Below, one piece after another: positions 8,479 through 16,687 of a stretch of 64,000 nt of DNA (positions within the stretch are counted from its first letter, which is position 1; every line of letters begins with the position of its first letter). Under the pieces are notes generated by a model, which had not been told where the DNA came from, made no database searches, and saw only the letters and a list, made by a program, of their open reading frames with translations. The position numbers and the translations under genes were made by a program. Source of the stretch: Pseudomonas putida (GTDB lineage: Bacteria; Pseudomonadota; Gammaproteobacteria; Pseudomonadales; Pseudomonadaceae); assembly GCF_003228315.1 (NCBI RefSeq), contig NZ_CP029693.1:434001-498000 (forward strand), in the 5' to 3' direction.

Positions 8479-9124
8479 AAAGACGGCTACAGATCATCGT
8501 TTCCATTTCCGACAACCAGGCGGCGATTTGCGCCGCCGATGGTTGCGCAGTGATGCAATAGCGTCGGCCACCCCACGCCATGATCACCCAGGCATCGATG
8601 GTGGATGGCGAAGGAGGCGTGGGCAGGTCGCCACAGGCTGCGAAGGCTTCGCGCCACTTTTGCATGAGTTCTTCGAACACCCGCTGGTGATGTTTGGGTT
8701 CGGCAATCTGGTGTTCGATGAGCGACGCGGCATGATTGAACAGGGGGTAGCGGGCGTCATCGGGGTCGCAGGTCAGGCGCACCAGACGTTTGATTCGAGT
8801 TGCCCAGTCCAGTTCGCTGGCCCGTACGACGGCTTCATCGATATTCCGTAGCAAGGCATCCATTTGATGTCGTATGTAGCCGGAGAGCAGCGCCTCCTTG
8901 CTCGGGAAGTAATCGTAAAGGGTGCCGATCGCAACGCCGGCCTCCAGTGCCACTTCACGGGTGGTCAATCCAGGCCAGCCATCTCGCTGCCAAATCCGAA
9001 CAAAAGCCTGGTAAATCGCCTCGACAGTGAAAATCGCCCGGGCCTGGCTCGGCCGTTTCAACGGCTTTGCACGTGGATTGAGAGTGGGTAATGGGGCCTT
9101 GCTGTTTCCGAACCCGCGCTTCAT
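8474..9124 (-). CDS. TetR-family transcriptional regulator
   Basis: A 216-residue TetR regulator. After a basic N-terminal tail, residues about 28-75 form the DNA-binding domain: AIFTVEAIYQAFVRIWQRDG, then LTTREVALEAGVAIGTLYDYFPSKEAL cut by the usual turn. The C-terminal half is a helical ligand domain. The gene is divergent from the DUF2855 gene, starting 56 bases from its ATG, the common layout for a TetR repressor controlling its neighbour and itself. Its stop codon TAG (8474-8476) lies inside a REP sequence. The inducer is unknown. Confidence 0.88.
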   Translation of the reverse strand: MKRGFGNSKAPLPTLNPRAKPLKRPSQARAIFTVEAIYQAFVRIWQRDGWPGLTTREVALEAGVAIGTLYDYFPSKEALLSGYIRHQMDALLRNIDEAVVRASELDWATRIKRLVRLTCDPDDARYPLFNHAASLIEHQIAEPKHHQRVFEELMQKWREAFAACGDLPTPPSPSTIDAWVIMAWGGRRYCITAQPSAAQIAAWLSEMETMICSRLL

Positions 9125-9180
9125 CGGTTGCCCTTACGCTGTTGCTACCCGCCACACTGTCGCAGCAGGAGACTGAAAAG

Positions 9181-10284
9181 ATGCAAAGTTTGAGCACGGT
9201 AACACGGCTGATTACCCGTAAAAACGCCCTGGACCAGAGTCGCGTCGAGCAGCAACAACGCAGCCTGATTGCGGGCGAAGGGGAGGTGATCGTGAAAATT
9301 GATCGTTGCGCCCTGACGACCAACAACATTACCTACGCGGCCTACGGCGATTCCATGAACTATTGGGGATTCTTTCCTACGGGACTCGCAGAATGGGGCC
9401 ACGTGCCGGCTTGGGGCTTTGCCGATGTCGTGGCTTCACAAGTGCCAGGCATCGAAGTCGGTGAGCGCTTCTACGGTTATTTTCCGATTGCCAGTCACCT
9501 GTGGATGCGCCCCGAGCGGGTCACCGATAGAGGGTTCTACGACGCTGCCGAACACCGGCTCGGATTGACCTCGGCCTACAACCAGTACACCCGTTGCAGT
9601 TGGGACACGTACTACAGCCCCGACAGCGAAAACCTGCAAATCCTGCTCAAACCGCTTTTCCTGACGTCTTCGATGCTCGCCGACTTTCTCCAGGACAACC
9701 AATTCTTCGGTGCGACGCGTCTGGTGTTCTCCAGCGCCTCAAGCAAAACCGCCTATGGCACCGCCGTGTGCCTGGACAATCATCCTGCTCTGGAGAGGGT
9801 GGCGCTGACCTCGGCGGGCAACAAGGCCTTTGTCGAGCAGTTGGATTGTTACGAGCGCACGGTCTCCTATGAAGAGCTCGCGACTCTGCCAAATGATCGT
9901 CCGACGCTCTACGTGGATTTTTCCGGCGACCTGGATCTGCGTGACCGGGTACACCAGCATTTTTCCGGTCAATTGCTCTACAGTTGCTTCGCGGGATCAG
10001 CGCAGAGCACCGATGAGGCTCGGCTGACGGCGATCGAAGGCCCCCAGCCGGTATTCTTTTTTGCGCCGATCCAGATTCGCAAGCGCAATACCGACTGGGG
10101 GCCGGAAGGGGTCAGCCAGCATATCGGCGAAGGCTTGCGCGAGTTTTACAAAAAGGTGACGGCGATTGAAAAGCCATTGCTGGAGGTGGTAGAAAGCCGG
10201 GGTTTTGAGGCGGCGCAGGATGTCATTGCTCGCTTGTTTCATGGGCAGGCCGCACCATTGGAAGGGCATGTGATTCGGTTGTGA
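9181..10284 (+). CDS. DUF2855 family protein (MDR-like)
   Basis: A 367-residue protein I recognise as the DUF2855 family, distantly related to medium-chain dehydrogenases/quinone reductases. The N-terminal half has the GroES-like pattern VIVKIDRCALTTNNITYAAYG and GFADVVASQVPGIEVGERFYGYFP; the later LVFSSASSKTAYGTAVCL corresponds to the nucleotide-binding stretch without a standard GxGxxG. No zinc ligands are evident. The ATG at 9181 follows AGGAG. The divergent TetR gene probably controls it. The substrate is unknown; lipid-like or aromatic carbonyl compounds are only a guess from the fold. Confidence 0.82.
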   Translation: MQSLSTVTRLITRKNALDQSRVEQQQRSLIAGEGEVIVKIDRCALTTNNITYAAYGDSMNYWGFFPTGLAEWGHVPAWGFADVVASQVPGIEVGERFYGYFPIASHLWMRPERVTDRGFYDAAEHRLGLTSAYNQYTRCSWDTYYSPDSENLQILLKPLFLTSSMLADFLQDNQFFGATRLVFSSASSKTAYGTAVCLDNHPALERVALTSAGNKAFVEQLDCYERTVSYEELATLPNDRPTLYVDFSGDLDLRDRVHQHFSGQLLYSCFAGSAQSTDEARLTAIEGPQPVFFFAPIQIRKRNTDWGPEGVSQHIGEGLREFYKKVTAIEKPLLEVVESRGFEAAQDVIARLFHGQAAPLEGHVIRL

Positions 10285-10353
10285 CGGATCCGTGTCGGGA
10301 GTTTCAGGGGCGGTCTGTCTTCAATTTGGCTCAATTGACTCAGGCTGCCCCGG

Positions 10354-11637
10354 ATGCTCATCGCGTCACTGATTTTCCTGCTGACCATCACGCTGGTGAT
10401 CTGGCAACCCAAGGGCCTGGGCGTAGGCTGGAGCGCGGTATCTGGCGCGTTGCTGGCGCTGCTGTTCGGCGTCGTGCACCTGAGCGACATTCCGTTGGTG
10501 TGGCAGATCATCTGGAATGCCACCGGCACCTTTGTCGCGCTGATCATCATCAGCCTGTTGCTGGACGAGGCCGGGTTGTTCGCCTGGGCCGCGCTGCATG
10601 TGGCCCGCTGGGGGCGGGGCAGCGGGCGCAAGCTGTTCGCCTGCATGGTGTTGCTCGGCGCACTGGTTTCGGCGTTGTTTGCCAACGACGGTGCGGCGCT
10701 GATCCTTACGCCCATCGTCATCTCCATGCTCGTGGCATTGCGCTTTTCCCGGGCGGCGACCCTGGCGTTCGTCATGGGCGCCGGTTTCATCGCCGACACC
10801 GCGAGCCTGCCGCTGGTGGTGTCGAACCTGGTGAACATCGTTTCCGCGGACTTTTTCAAGATCGGTTTCAACCGCTACGCGGTGGTGATGATCCCGGTCA
10901 ACCTGGTCAGCGTGGCGGCGACGCTTGCGGTGCTGATGTGGTTTTTCCGGCGTGACATTCCCCAAGACTATGATCCCGAGCAACTGGAGCACCCGGCGTC
11001 CGCCATCCATGACAAGGCGACGTTCTACGCCGGCTGGGCGGTCCTGGTGATTCTGCTGCTCGGGTGTTTCGCCCTGGAACCGTTGGGAATTCCGATCAGC
11101 GCGATTTCGGCGGTGTGTGCCGCCTTGTTACTGGTCATTGCGGGGCGCGGCCACAAGATTTCCACGCGCAAGGTCATGAAAGGGGCGCCCTGGCATATCG
11201 TGATTTTCTCGCTGGGCATGTACTTGGTCGTTTACGGCCTGCGCAACGCAGGGCTCACCGGGTATCTCGCGGGATGGCTGAACGGCTTCGCCGAATATGG
11301 CGTGTGGGGCGCGGCCATGGGGACCGGGGTGCTGACAGCGCTGTTGTCGTCGATCATGAACAATTTGCCGACGGTGCTGATCGGCCTGCTTTCCATTGAT
11401 GCCAGTCAGGCGACGGGTGTGGTGAAGGAGGCCATGATCTACGCCAACGTCATCGGCAGCGACCTGGGGCCTAAAATCACGCCGATTGGCAGCCTGGCAA
11501 CGCTGCTGTGGCTGCATGTGCTGGAGCGCAAGAACATTCGCATTGGCTGGGGGGCTTACTTCAGGGTCGGGATTGTGTTGACGGTGCCGGTGTTGCTGGT
11601 GACCTTGGCGGCCTTGGCTTTGCGGTTGTCCATTTAG
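10354..11637 (+). CDS. arsB: Arsenite efflux permease ArsB
   Basis: A 427-residue inner-membrane protein with about 12 hydrophobic segments and close agreement with E. coli ArsB along its whole length: [74 protein letters not shown] and [18 protein letters not shown]. ArsB exports arsenite or antimonite using the proton motive force, optionally with the ArsA ATPase. Unusually there is no arsR, arsC or arsH next to it. The gap to the DUF2855 gene is 69 bases with no clear terminator, so it might be read from that TetR-controlled promoter. The start site is weakly marked. Confidence 0.93.
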   Translation: MLIASLIFLLTITLVIWQPKGLGVGWSAVSGALLALLFGVVHLSDIPLVWQIIWNATGTFVALIIISLLLDEAGLFAWAALHVARWGRGSGRKLFACMVLLGALVSALFANDGAALILTPIVISMLVALRFSRAATLAFVMGAGFIADTASLPLVVSNLVNIVSADFFKIGFNRYAVVMIPVNLVSVAATLAVLMWFFRRDIPQDYDPEQLEHPASAIHDKATFYAGWAVLVILLLGCFALEPLGIPISAISAVCAALLLVIAGRGHKISTRKVMKGAPWHIVIFSLGMYLVVYGLRNAGLTGYLAGWLNGFAEYGVWGAAMGTGVLTALLSSIMNNLPTVLIGLLSIDASQATGVVKEAMIYANVIGSDLGPKITPIGSLATLLWLHVLERKNIRIGWGAYFRVGIVLTVPVLLVTLAALALRLSI

Positions 11638-11651
11638 ACCGAGGCGACCCA

Positions 11652-11716
11652 ATCGCGAGCAGGCTCGCTCCCACATGGGGAGTGTATTCCCCTGTAGGAG
11701 CGAGCCTGCTCGCGAT
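11652..11716. repeat. REPIN (inverted REP pair)
   Basis: Arms 11652-11675 and 11693-11716 are inverted copies of the REP palindrome (GCGAGCAGGCTCGCTCC type). The short loop adds TGGGGA...TCCCC pairing. It lies between the convergent arsB and DUF1853 genes and may end both transcripts. Confidence 0.9.
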
Positions 11717-11741
11717 AGCGGTACTCTCTCCAATACGAAGC

Positions 11742-12692
11742 TCAGCCTTGCCCCGGCACATCCGGCCATAGATCCGCCACCAGAAACAGCCGCTCCGCTT
11801 CTTCCCAATCACCCTCGACATTTTCCGTCAGCCGCACCAGCAATTGCGCCGGCGCCACGGGCGACAACTCACTCAACCAGGCATTCAACTGCTCGGCACT
11901 CCAGGTCTGTTCCGCAGGGTAGTGCGCCGGCGCCAGCCAGGCATGGCGGGGCAGGGGTTGCCAGCGCCCGGGCGGGCTTTGCCCGACGAATTCAGCCCAA
12001 TCCTTTTGATGCAGCCAGCGCCCGCGCAAGTGCAGGGGGTGCGCGCCGCTGGGAGAGGCCGCTTGCCCCGGCCATGGATAGAGCAGATAACCTCCCAGCC
12101 ACAAGTGCGCGTCGAATTGCTGGATATCCAGCGCCGCCAGCATTTCCCGGCTTTCCTCACGAGCGGAAATCGGCAGTTGATGCTGGCTCAAATGCTTGAG
12201 TTTGCGGTCCAGGCGGTCATGGCAGCCGGGGCCGAACCATTGCGCGGTGTCGCGGCCGTTACCGTTCTGCGGCCCCAGATAAAGCTTTATGGCCAGTTCC
12301 AGGTGATGCACGCCATCGCGATCGCGCAACAGCATATCCAGTTCGCCCAGGGTGTGGCCCTCGCGGCGGATCGGCATGTTAGCGGCAATCAATTCGACGC
12401 CGGGCGCCTGTTCGACGGCAAATTGCCAGAGGCGCTCGTAATACAGCCCCAGGCGTCGCGTCCGGGCTTGAGACAGCCAGTGCAGCAGGCCGTAGCTGTC
12501 CTGATCCAGCTTGCGCAACCAGTGTTCCAGGCGATCCGGCGCCTGGACCCAGTCACTGCCGGACAGGGGATGGCGTTGCGGCCACGGCGCGTCGGCCAGC
12601 ATCGGCGGCGCGAGGATGACCCACGCCAGGTCGCGCACTTCGGGGTGGCGCAACTGGTGGGGTAACTGCGACAACTCTGGAAATAGGATCAT
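11742..12692 (-). CDS. DUF1853 family protein, possible PD-(D/E)XK-like nuclease
   Basis: A 316-residue cytosolic protein of the DUF1853 family, function unproven. I see a nuclease-like pattern: Glu86 in [23 protein letters not shown] (Asp119) and [12 protein letters not shown] (Glu132, Lys136), which resembles the core of PD-(D/E)XK enzymes although Glu and Lys are separated by three residues. Trp-rich segments follow in the C-terminal half. It is divergent from nadK, the same neighbourhood I recall in P. aeruginosa. Starts at an ATG 135 bases from the nadK start. The family assignment is firm; the nuclease idea is inference. Confidence 0.82.
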   Translation of the reverse strand: MILFPELSQLPHQLRHPEVRDLAWVILAPPMLADAPWPQRHPLSGSDWVQAPDRLEHWLRKLDQDSYGLLHWLSQARTRRLGLYYERLWQFAVEQAPGVELIAANMPIRREGHTLGELDMLLRDRDGVHHLELAIKLYLGPQNGNGRDTAQWFGPGCHDRLDRKLKHLSQHQLPISAREESREMLAALDIQQFDAHLWLGGYLLYPWPGQAASPSGAHPLHLRGRWLHQKDWAEFVGQSPPGRWQPLPRHAWLAPAHYPAEQTWSAEQLNAWLSELSPVAPAQLLVRLTENVEGDWEEAERLFLVADLWPDVPGQG

Positions 12693-12827
12693 CTTGCGAG
12701 CATAGCCTCAAACAGGAGTACGTCCTTGTCGCTGAAAGGATTTTGTCTATCCGGCGCTTTCGCCCATAATCGTGCTTTTCGCCGTCGCAGGCCGCCGCGC
12801 TCTGCCCCCGAGTCCTGTAGGAGCCCC

Positions 12828-13718
12828 ATGGAGCAATTTCGTAATATCGGCATCATCGGCCGCCTGGGCAGCTCCCAGGTGCTGGATACCGTCCGCCGAC
12901 TCAAGCGTTTTCTGCTCGACCGTCACCTGCATGTGATCCTCGAAGACACCATCGCTGAAGTCCTGCCGGGCCACGGCTTGCAAACCTCGTCGCGCAAGAT
13001 GCTCGGCGAAGTGTGTGACATGGTGATTGTGGTCGGCGGTGATGGCAGCCTGCTTGGCGCCGCAAGGGCGCTGGCCAAGCACAATATCCCGGTGCTCGGC
13101 ATCAACCGTGGCAGCCTGGGCTTTCTCACCGACATCCGTCCCGATGAGCTGGAAATCAAGGTCGCCGAAGTGCTCGACGGCCACTATCTGGTGGAAAACC
13201 GCTTCCTGCTGCAGGCCGAAGTCCGTCGTCACGCTGAGGCCATCGGGCAGGGCGATGCACTGAACGACGTGGTGCTGCACCCCGGCAAGTCCACGCGGAT
13301 GATCGAGTTCGAGCTGTATATCGACGGCCAGTTCGTCTGCAGCCAGAAGGCCGACGGCCTGATCGTCGCCACGCCCACCGGATCCACTGCCTACGCGCTT
13401 TCCGCCGGCGGCCCGATCATGCATCCCAAGCTCGACGCCATTGTAATTGTGCCGATGTACCCCCATACCTTGTCGGGCCGGCCAATTGTGGTAGATGGCA
13501 ACAGTGAGCTGAAAATCGTCGTGTCGAAGGATATGCAGATTTACCCGCAAGTCTCGTGTGACGGGCAGAACCACTTTACCTGTGCGCCCGGCGACACCAT
13601 CACCGTCAGTAAAAAGGCCCAGAAGTTGCGGCTGATCCACCCACTCGACCACAACTACTATGAAGTCTGCCGGACCAAGCTCGGCTGGGGCAGCAAGTTG
13701 GGTGGTGGAGGCGACTGA
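12828..13718 (+). CDS. nadK: NAD kinase
   Basis: A 296-residue ATP-NAD kinase, which phosphorylates NAD to NADP. The diagnostic motif GGDGSLLGAAR (Gly70-Gly73, with Asp72 catalytic) is followed by GINRGSLGFLTD, the second glycine-rich site VATPTGSTAYALSAGGPI, and the C-terminal PMYPHTLSGRPIV. GGAG precedes the ATG (gtaggagccccATG), which gives the family length. The stop TGA overlaps the next ATG (TGATG at 13716-13720), so the phosphoesterase is translationally coupled. Confidence 0.98.
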   Translation: MEQFRNIGIIGRLGSSQVLDTVRRLKRFLLDRHLHVILEDTIAEVLPGHGLQTSSRKMLGEVCDMVIVVGGDGSLLGAARALAKHNIPVLGINRGSLGFLTDIRPDELEIKVAEVLDGHYLVENRFLLQAEVRRHAEAIGQGDALNDVVLHPGKSTRMIEFELYIDGQFVCSQKADGLIVATPTGSTAYALSAGGPIMHPKLDAIVIVPMYPHTLSGRPIVVDGNSELKIVVSKDMQIYPQVSCDGQNHFTCAPGDTITVSKKAQKLRLIHPLDHNYYEVCRTKLGWGSKLGGGGD

Positions 13719-14689
13719 TGCTCGATCCCGCGCGTAGCTACGACCTGATCGGTGACGTGCACGGTTGCGCTCTGACCCTTGAGCATTTGCTCGACCGGCT
13801 CGGTTATCACAAACAAGGTGGCGTCTGGCGCCATGCCTCACGCATGGCAGTGTTCGTCGGCGACATCATCGACCGTGGCCCACGGATTCGCGAGGCGTTG
13901 CATATCGTCCACGACATGGTCGAGGCCGGTCAGGCGCTGTGCATCATGGGCAATCACGAATTCAACGCCCTGGGCTGGGCGACGCCGGCACTGCCCGGCA
14001 GCGGCAAGCAATTCGTGCGCGAACATACCCCGCGCCACGCCCGTTTGCTGCATGAAACCCTGACCCAGTTCGAACACCATCCAGGCGACTGGCATGATTT
14101 CCAGCAATGGTTCTATGAGCTGCCACTGTTCGTCGATGCCGGGCGCTTCCGGGTAGTCCATGCCTGCTGGGACGCCGGCCTTATCGAGCCGCTGCGGGCC
14201 CTGTTCCCCAATGGCTGCGTGGATGAACACTTCCTACAGGCTTCTGCCGAGTCGGGCAGTTTTGCCTGCACCGTGTTCGACCGCCTGCTGCGCGGCACCG
14301 ACATGCGCCTGCCTGACGGCCTGACCATGACCAGTGGCGATGGCCTGGTGCGTTCATTCTTCCGCACCAAATTCTGGGAAGACGACCCGCAAACCTACGG
14401 CGACATCGTGTTCCAGCCCGATGCGCTGCCAGATCCGGTGGCACGCAAGCCATTGTCCTCCAGCGAAAAGAACAACCTGCTGCGCTACGGCGTCGACGAA
14501 CCGTTGCTGTTTGTCGGTCATTACTGGCGCAGTGGCAAACCGGCGCCGATTCGTCCGAACCTGGCCTGCCTGGATTACAGCGCCGTGCTCTATGGCAAGC
14601 TGGTCGCCTATCGGCTGGATCAGGAAACGCGGCTCGATCCGCACAAATTTGTCTGGGTCGATGTCGAGCGGCCAGAGGTGTTGAAATGA
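13718..14689 (+). CDS. Metallophosphoesterase (calcineurin-like)
   Basis: A 323-residue protein with the binuclear metallophosphoesterase motifs in order: GDVHG near residue 13, GDIIDRGP near residue 49, GNHEFNALG near residue 79, and late VHACWD and VGHYWRSG histidines. It resembles PrpE/ApaH-like serine/threonine phosphatases and dinucleoside polyphosphatases. It overlaps nadK at its start and glpG at its end (ATGA), forming a tight operon. Coupling with NAD kinase invites the idea that it acts on a nucleotide, but the substrate cannot be read from the sequence. Confidence 0.88.
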   Translation: MLDPARSYDLIGDVHGCALTLEHLLDRLGYHKQGGVWRHASRMAVFVGDIIDRGPRIREALHIVHDMVEAGQALCIMGNHEFNALGWATPALPGSGKQFVREHTPRHARLLHETLTQFEHHPGDWHDFQQWFYELPLFVDAGRFRVVHACWDAGLIEPLRALFPNGCVDEHFLQASAESGSFACTVFDRLLRGTDMRLPDGLTMTSGDGLVRSFFRTKFWEDDPQTYGDIVFQPDALPDPVARKPLSSSEKNNLLRYGVDEPLLFVGHYWRSGKPAPIRPNLACLDYSAVLYGKLVAYRLDQETRLDPHKFVWVDVERPEVLK

Positions 14690-15555
14690 GTAAGGTCGCG
14701 GTATTGCGCCTGCCCTTGGCGGTGGACCTGAGCGGCTTCGTCAAGTTGCTGCAGCGCATGCAGGTGCCGCACCGGGTCAGCGAAGAGGCGGGCGAGCAGG
14801 TGCTCTGGGTGCCGGACAATATCAGCGAAGACGTGCGTGCCTTGTACGAGCGTTTTCCAGCGGGCGATCCCGAGCAACAGCTGGATATTCCGGTGGCACA
14901 GACCGTTCGCCGGCCGGGCTTCCTCGAGCAGGTTCGCTACGCCAAGGCCACCGCAGTCGTGTTGCTGCTGAGCATTCTGGTCGGCACGCTGACGCAGTTG
15001 GGCGAAAACTTCAGCACCCTGCACTGGTTCACCTTCCTCGATTTCCGTGTGGCCGGCGAGTACATCCACTTCACGCCACTGGCCACCAGTCTGGCGGAGG
15101 GCCAATGGTGGCGGCTGGTCAGCCCGATGCTGATCCACTTCGGCATCCTGCACCTGGCGATGAACGGCATGTGGTACTGGGAGCTGGGACGACGCATCGA
15201 ATCGCGCCAGGGCACCATCAATCTGATTGGCCTGACCTTGCTCTTCAGCCTGGCGTCCAACTACGCACAGTACCTGTATACCGGCCCGAGCCTGTTCGGA
15301 GGCCTGTCCGGCGTGCTGTACGGGTTGCTGGGCCATTGCTGGATTTTCCAGCTACTGGCACCGAACGCCGCCTATCGTCTGCCACGTGGCGTGCTGGTAA
15401 TGATGCTGGTCTGGTTGCTGCTCTGCATGTCCGGGCTGGTCTCGATGATCGGCTTCGGTGAAATCGCCAACGCGGCCCATGTCAGCGGGCTGCTCGTCGG
15501 ATGCTTGACCGGCTTGTTGGGTGGTTTGTACAACCGCCGTAAACTGGCCGCCTGA
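14686..15555 (+). CDS. glpG: Rhomboid-family intramembrane serine protease
   Basis: A 289-residue rhomboid. Residues 1-75 form a cytosolic domain, then six membrane helices. The catalytic dyad is Ser208 in GGLSGVLYG and His265 in NAAHVSGLLVG; the supporting HxxHxxxN is H151, H156 and N160 (LIHFGILHLAMNGMWYW). Rhomboids cleave single-pass membrane proteins within the bilayer. It overlaps the phosphoesterase gene by four bases. Starting at 14686 gives the GlpG-like cytosolic domain. Confidence 0.93.
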   Translation: MSKVAVLRLPLAVDLSGFVKLLQRMQVPHRVSEEAGEQVLWVPDNISEDVRALYERFPAGDPEQQLDIPVAQTVRRPGFLEQVRYAKATAVVLLLSILVGTLTQLGENFSTLHWFTFLDFRVAGEYIHFTPLATSLAEGQWWRLVSPMLIHFGILHLAMNGMWYWELGRRIESRQGTINLIGLTLLFSLASNYAQYLYTGPSLFGGLSGVLYGLLGHCWIFQLLAPNAAYRLPRGVLVMMLVWLLLCMSGLVSMIGFGEIANAAHVSGLLVGCLTGLLGGLYNRRKLAA

Positions 15556-15589
15556 AACAGTTTATGTAAATAGAGAACGCGGAGACCCA

Positions 15590-15850
15590 ATGTCCTCTTT
15601 TAACGAAATGATCAAGAACATCACCCCGGACATATACCAGAGCCTGAAACTGGCGGTGGAAATCGGTAAATGGTCCGACGGTGGCAAGCTCACCGCCGAG
15701 CAACGCGAACTGTCGCTGCAAGCGATGATCGCCTGGGAAATCCAGAACCTGCCCGAGGAAGAGCGTACTGGCTACATGGGCCCGCAGGAGTGTGCGTCGA
15801 AGTCGATTCAAGTGCCGAATATCCTGTTCAAGTCGGATGCCATCCATTGA
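15590..15850 (+). CDS. DUF1315 family protein (YeaC-like)
   Basis: An 86-residue protein with the DUF1315 pattern: MIKNITPDIYQSLKLAVEIG, KWSDGGKLTAEQRELSLQAM and IAWEIQNLPEEERTGYM. E. coli YeaC is the best known relative; function is unknown. GGAG precedes the ATG at 15590. Its stop (15848-15850) overlaps the TTG start of the DUF2797 gene, indicating coupling. Confidence 0.88.
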   Translation: MSSFNEMIKNITPDIYQSLKLAVEIGKWSDGGKLTAEQRELSLQAMIAWEIQNLPEEERTGYMGPQECASKSIQVPNILFKSDAIH

Positions 15851-16677
15851 TCGAGATTGGCCGCGGTGCAATCAGCAAAATGTCGGCGCGCCTGGACGGG
15901 CCGAACGTGCAATACGCCTTTCGCCTGGGCGACGTCGAGGTACCGGTCAATCCGTTGATCGGCAGCACGGTACGCCTGGAATATTTGGGTGCGATCCATT
16001 GCATCCATTGCGGGCGCAAGACTAAAACCAGTTTCAGCCAGGGTTACTGCTACCCGTGCATGACCAAGCTGGCCCAGTGCGACGTGTGCATCATGAGCCC
16101 GGAACGTTGCCATTTCGACGCCGGCACCTGCCGTGAGCCGGAGTGGGGCGAGAAGTTCTGCATGACCGATCACATCGTCTACCTGTCGAATTCTTCCGGG
16201 GTGAAAGTCGGGATTACCCGCGCCACCCAGTTGCCGACTCGGTGGATCGACCAGGGTGCCCGTCAGGCGCTGCCGATCATGCGCGTCGCCACTCGCCAGC
16301 AGTCCGGCTTCGTCGAGGATCTGTTCCGCAGTCAGGTGGCCGACAAGACCAACTGGCGTGCCTTGCTCAAGGGTGAAGCGGCGTCGGTGGATCTGGCCGG
16401 GGTTCGCGACGAGCTGTTCGCCAGTTGCGCGGACGGCCTTCGCGCTTTGCAGGATCGATTCGGCCTGCAGGCGATCCAGCCGGTGACCGATGTCGAAACG
16501 CTCGAAATCAAATACCCGGTCGAGCAGTACCCGGCCAAGATTGTCAGTTTCAACCTGGACAAGCAGCCGATTGCCGAAGGCACGCTGTTGGGGGTCAAGG
16601 GCCAGTACCTGATCTTCGATACCGGCGTGATCAACATTCGTAAATACACGGCCTACCAGCTCGCCGTGCATCAGTAA
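15847..16677 (+). CDS. DUF2797 family zinc-ribbon protein with a GIY-YIG-like segment
   Basis: A 276-residue protein starting at TTG (15847), which overlaps the previous stop; an ATG at 15880 is an alternative. Cysteines come in pairs: C52/C55 (HCIHC), C68/C71 (CYPC), C78/C81 (CDVC), then C88, C95 and C105, a zinc-binding region. After it, HIVYLSNSSGVKVGITRATQ (about 109-128), RWIDQGA and FVEDLF look like the GIY-YIG/T5orf172 nuclease core (Tyr112, Arg125 and Glu157 as candidates). Family members are annotated only as DUF2797. No membrane segments. Followed ten bases later by pepN. Confidence 0.82.
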   Translation: MIEIGRGAISKMSARLDGPNVQYAFRLGDVEVPVNPLIGSTVRLEYLGAIHCIHCGRKTKTSFSQGYCYPCMTKLAQCDVCIMSPERCHFDAGTCREPEWGEKFCMTDHIVYLSNSSGVKVGITRATQLPTRWIDQGARQALPIMRVATRQQSGFVEDLFRSQVADKTNWRALLKGEAASVDLAGVRDELFASCADGLRALQDRFGLQAIQPVTDVETLEIKYPVEQYPAKIVSFNLDKQPIAEGTLLGVKGQYLIFDTGVINIRKYTAYQLAVHQ

Positions 16678-16687
16678 GGACTCCAGC

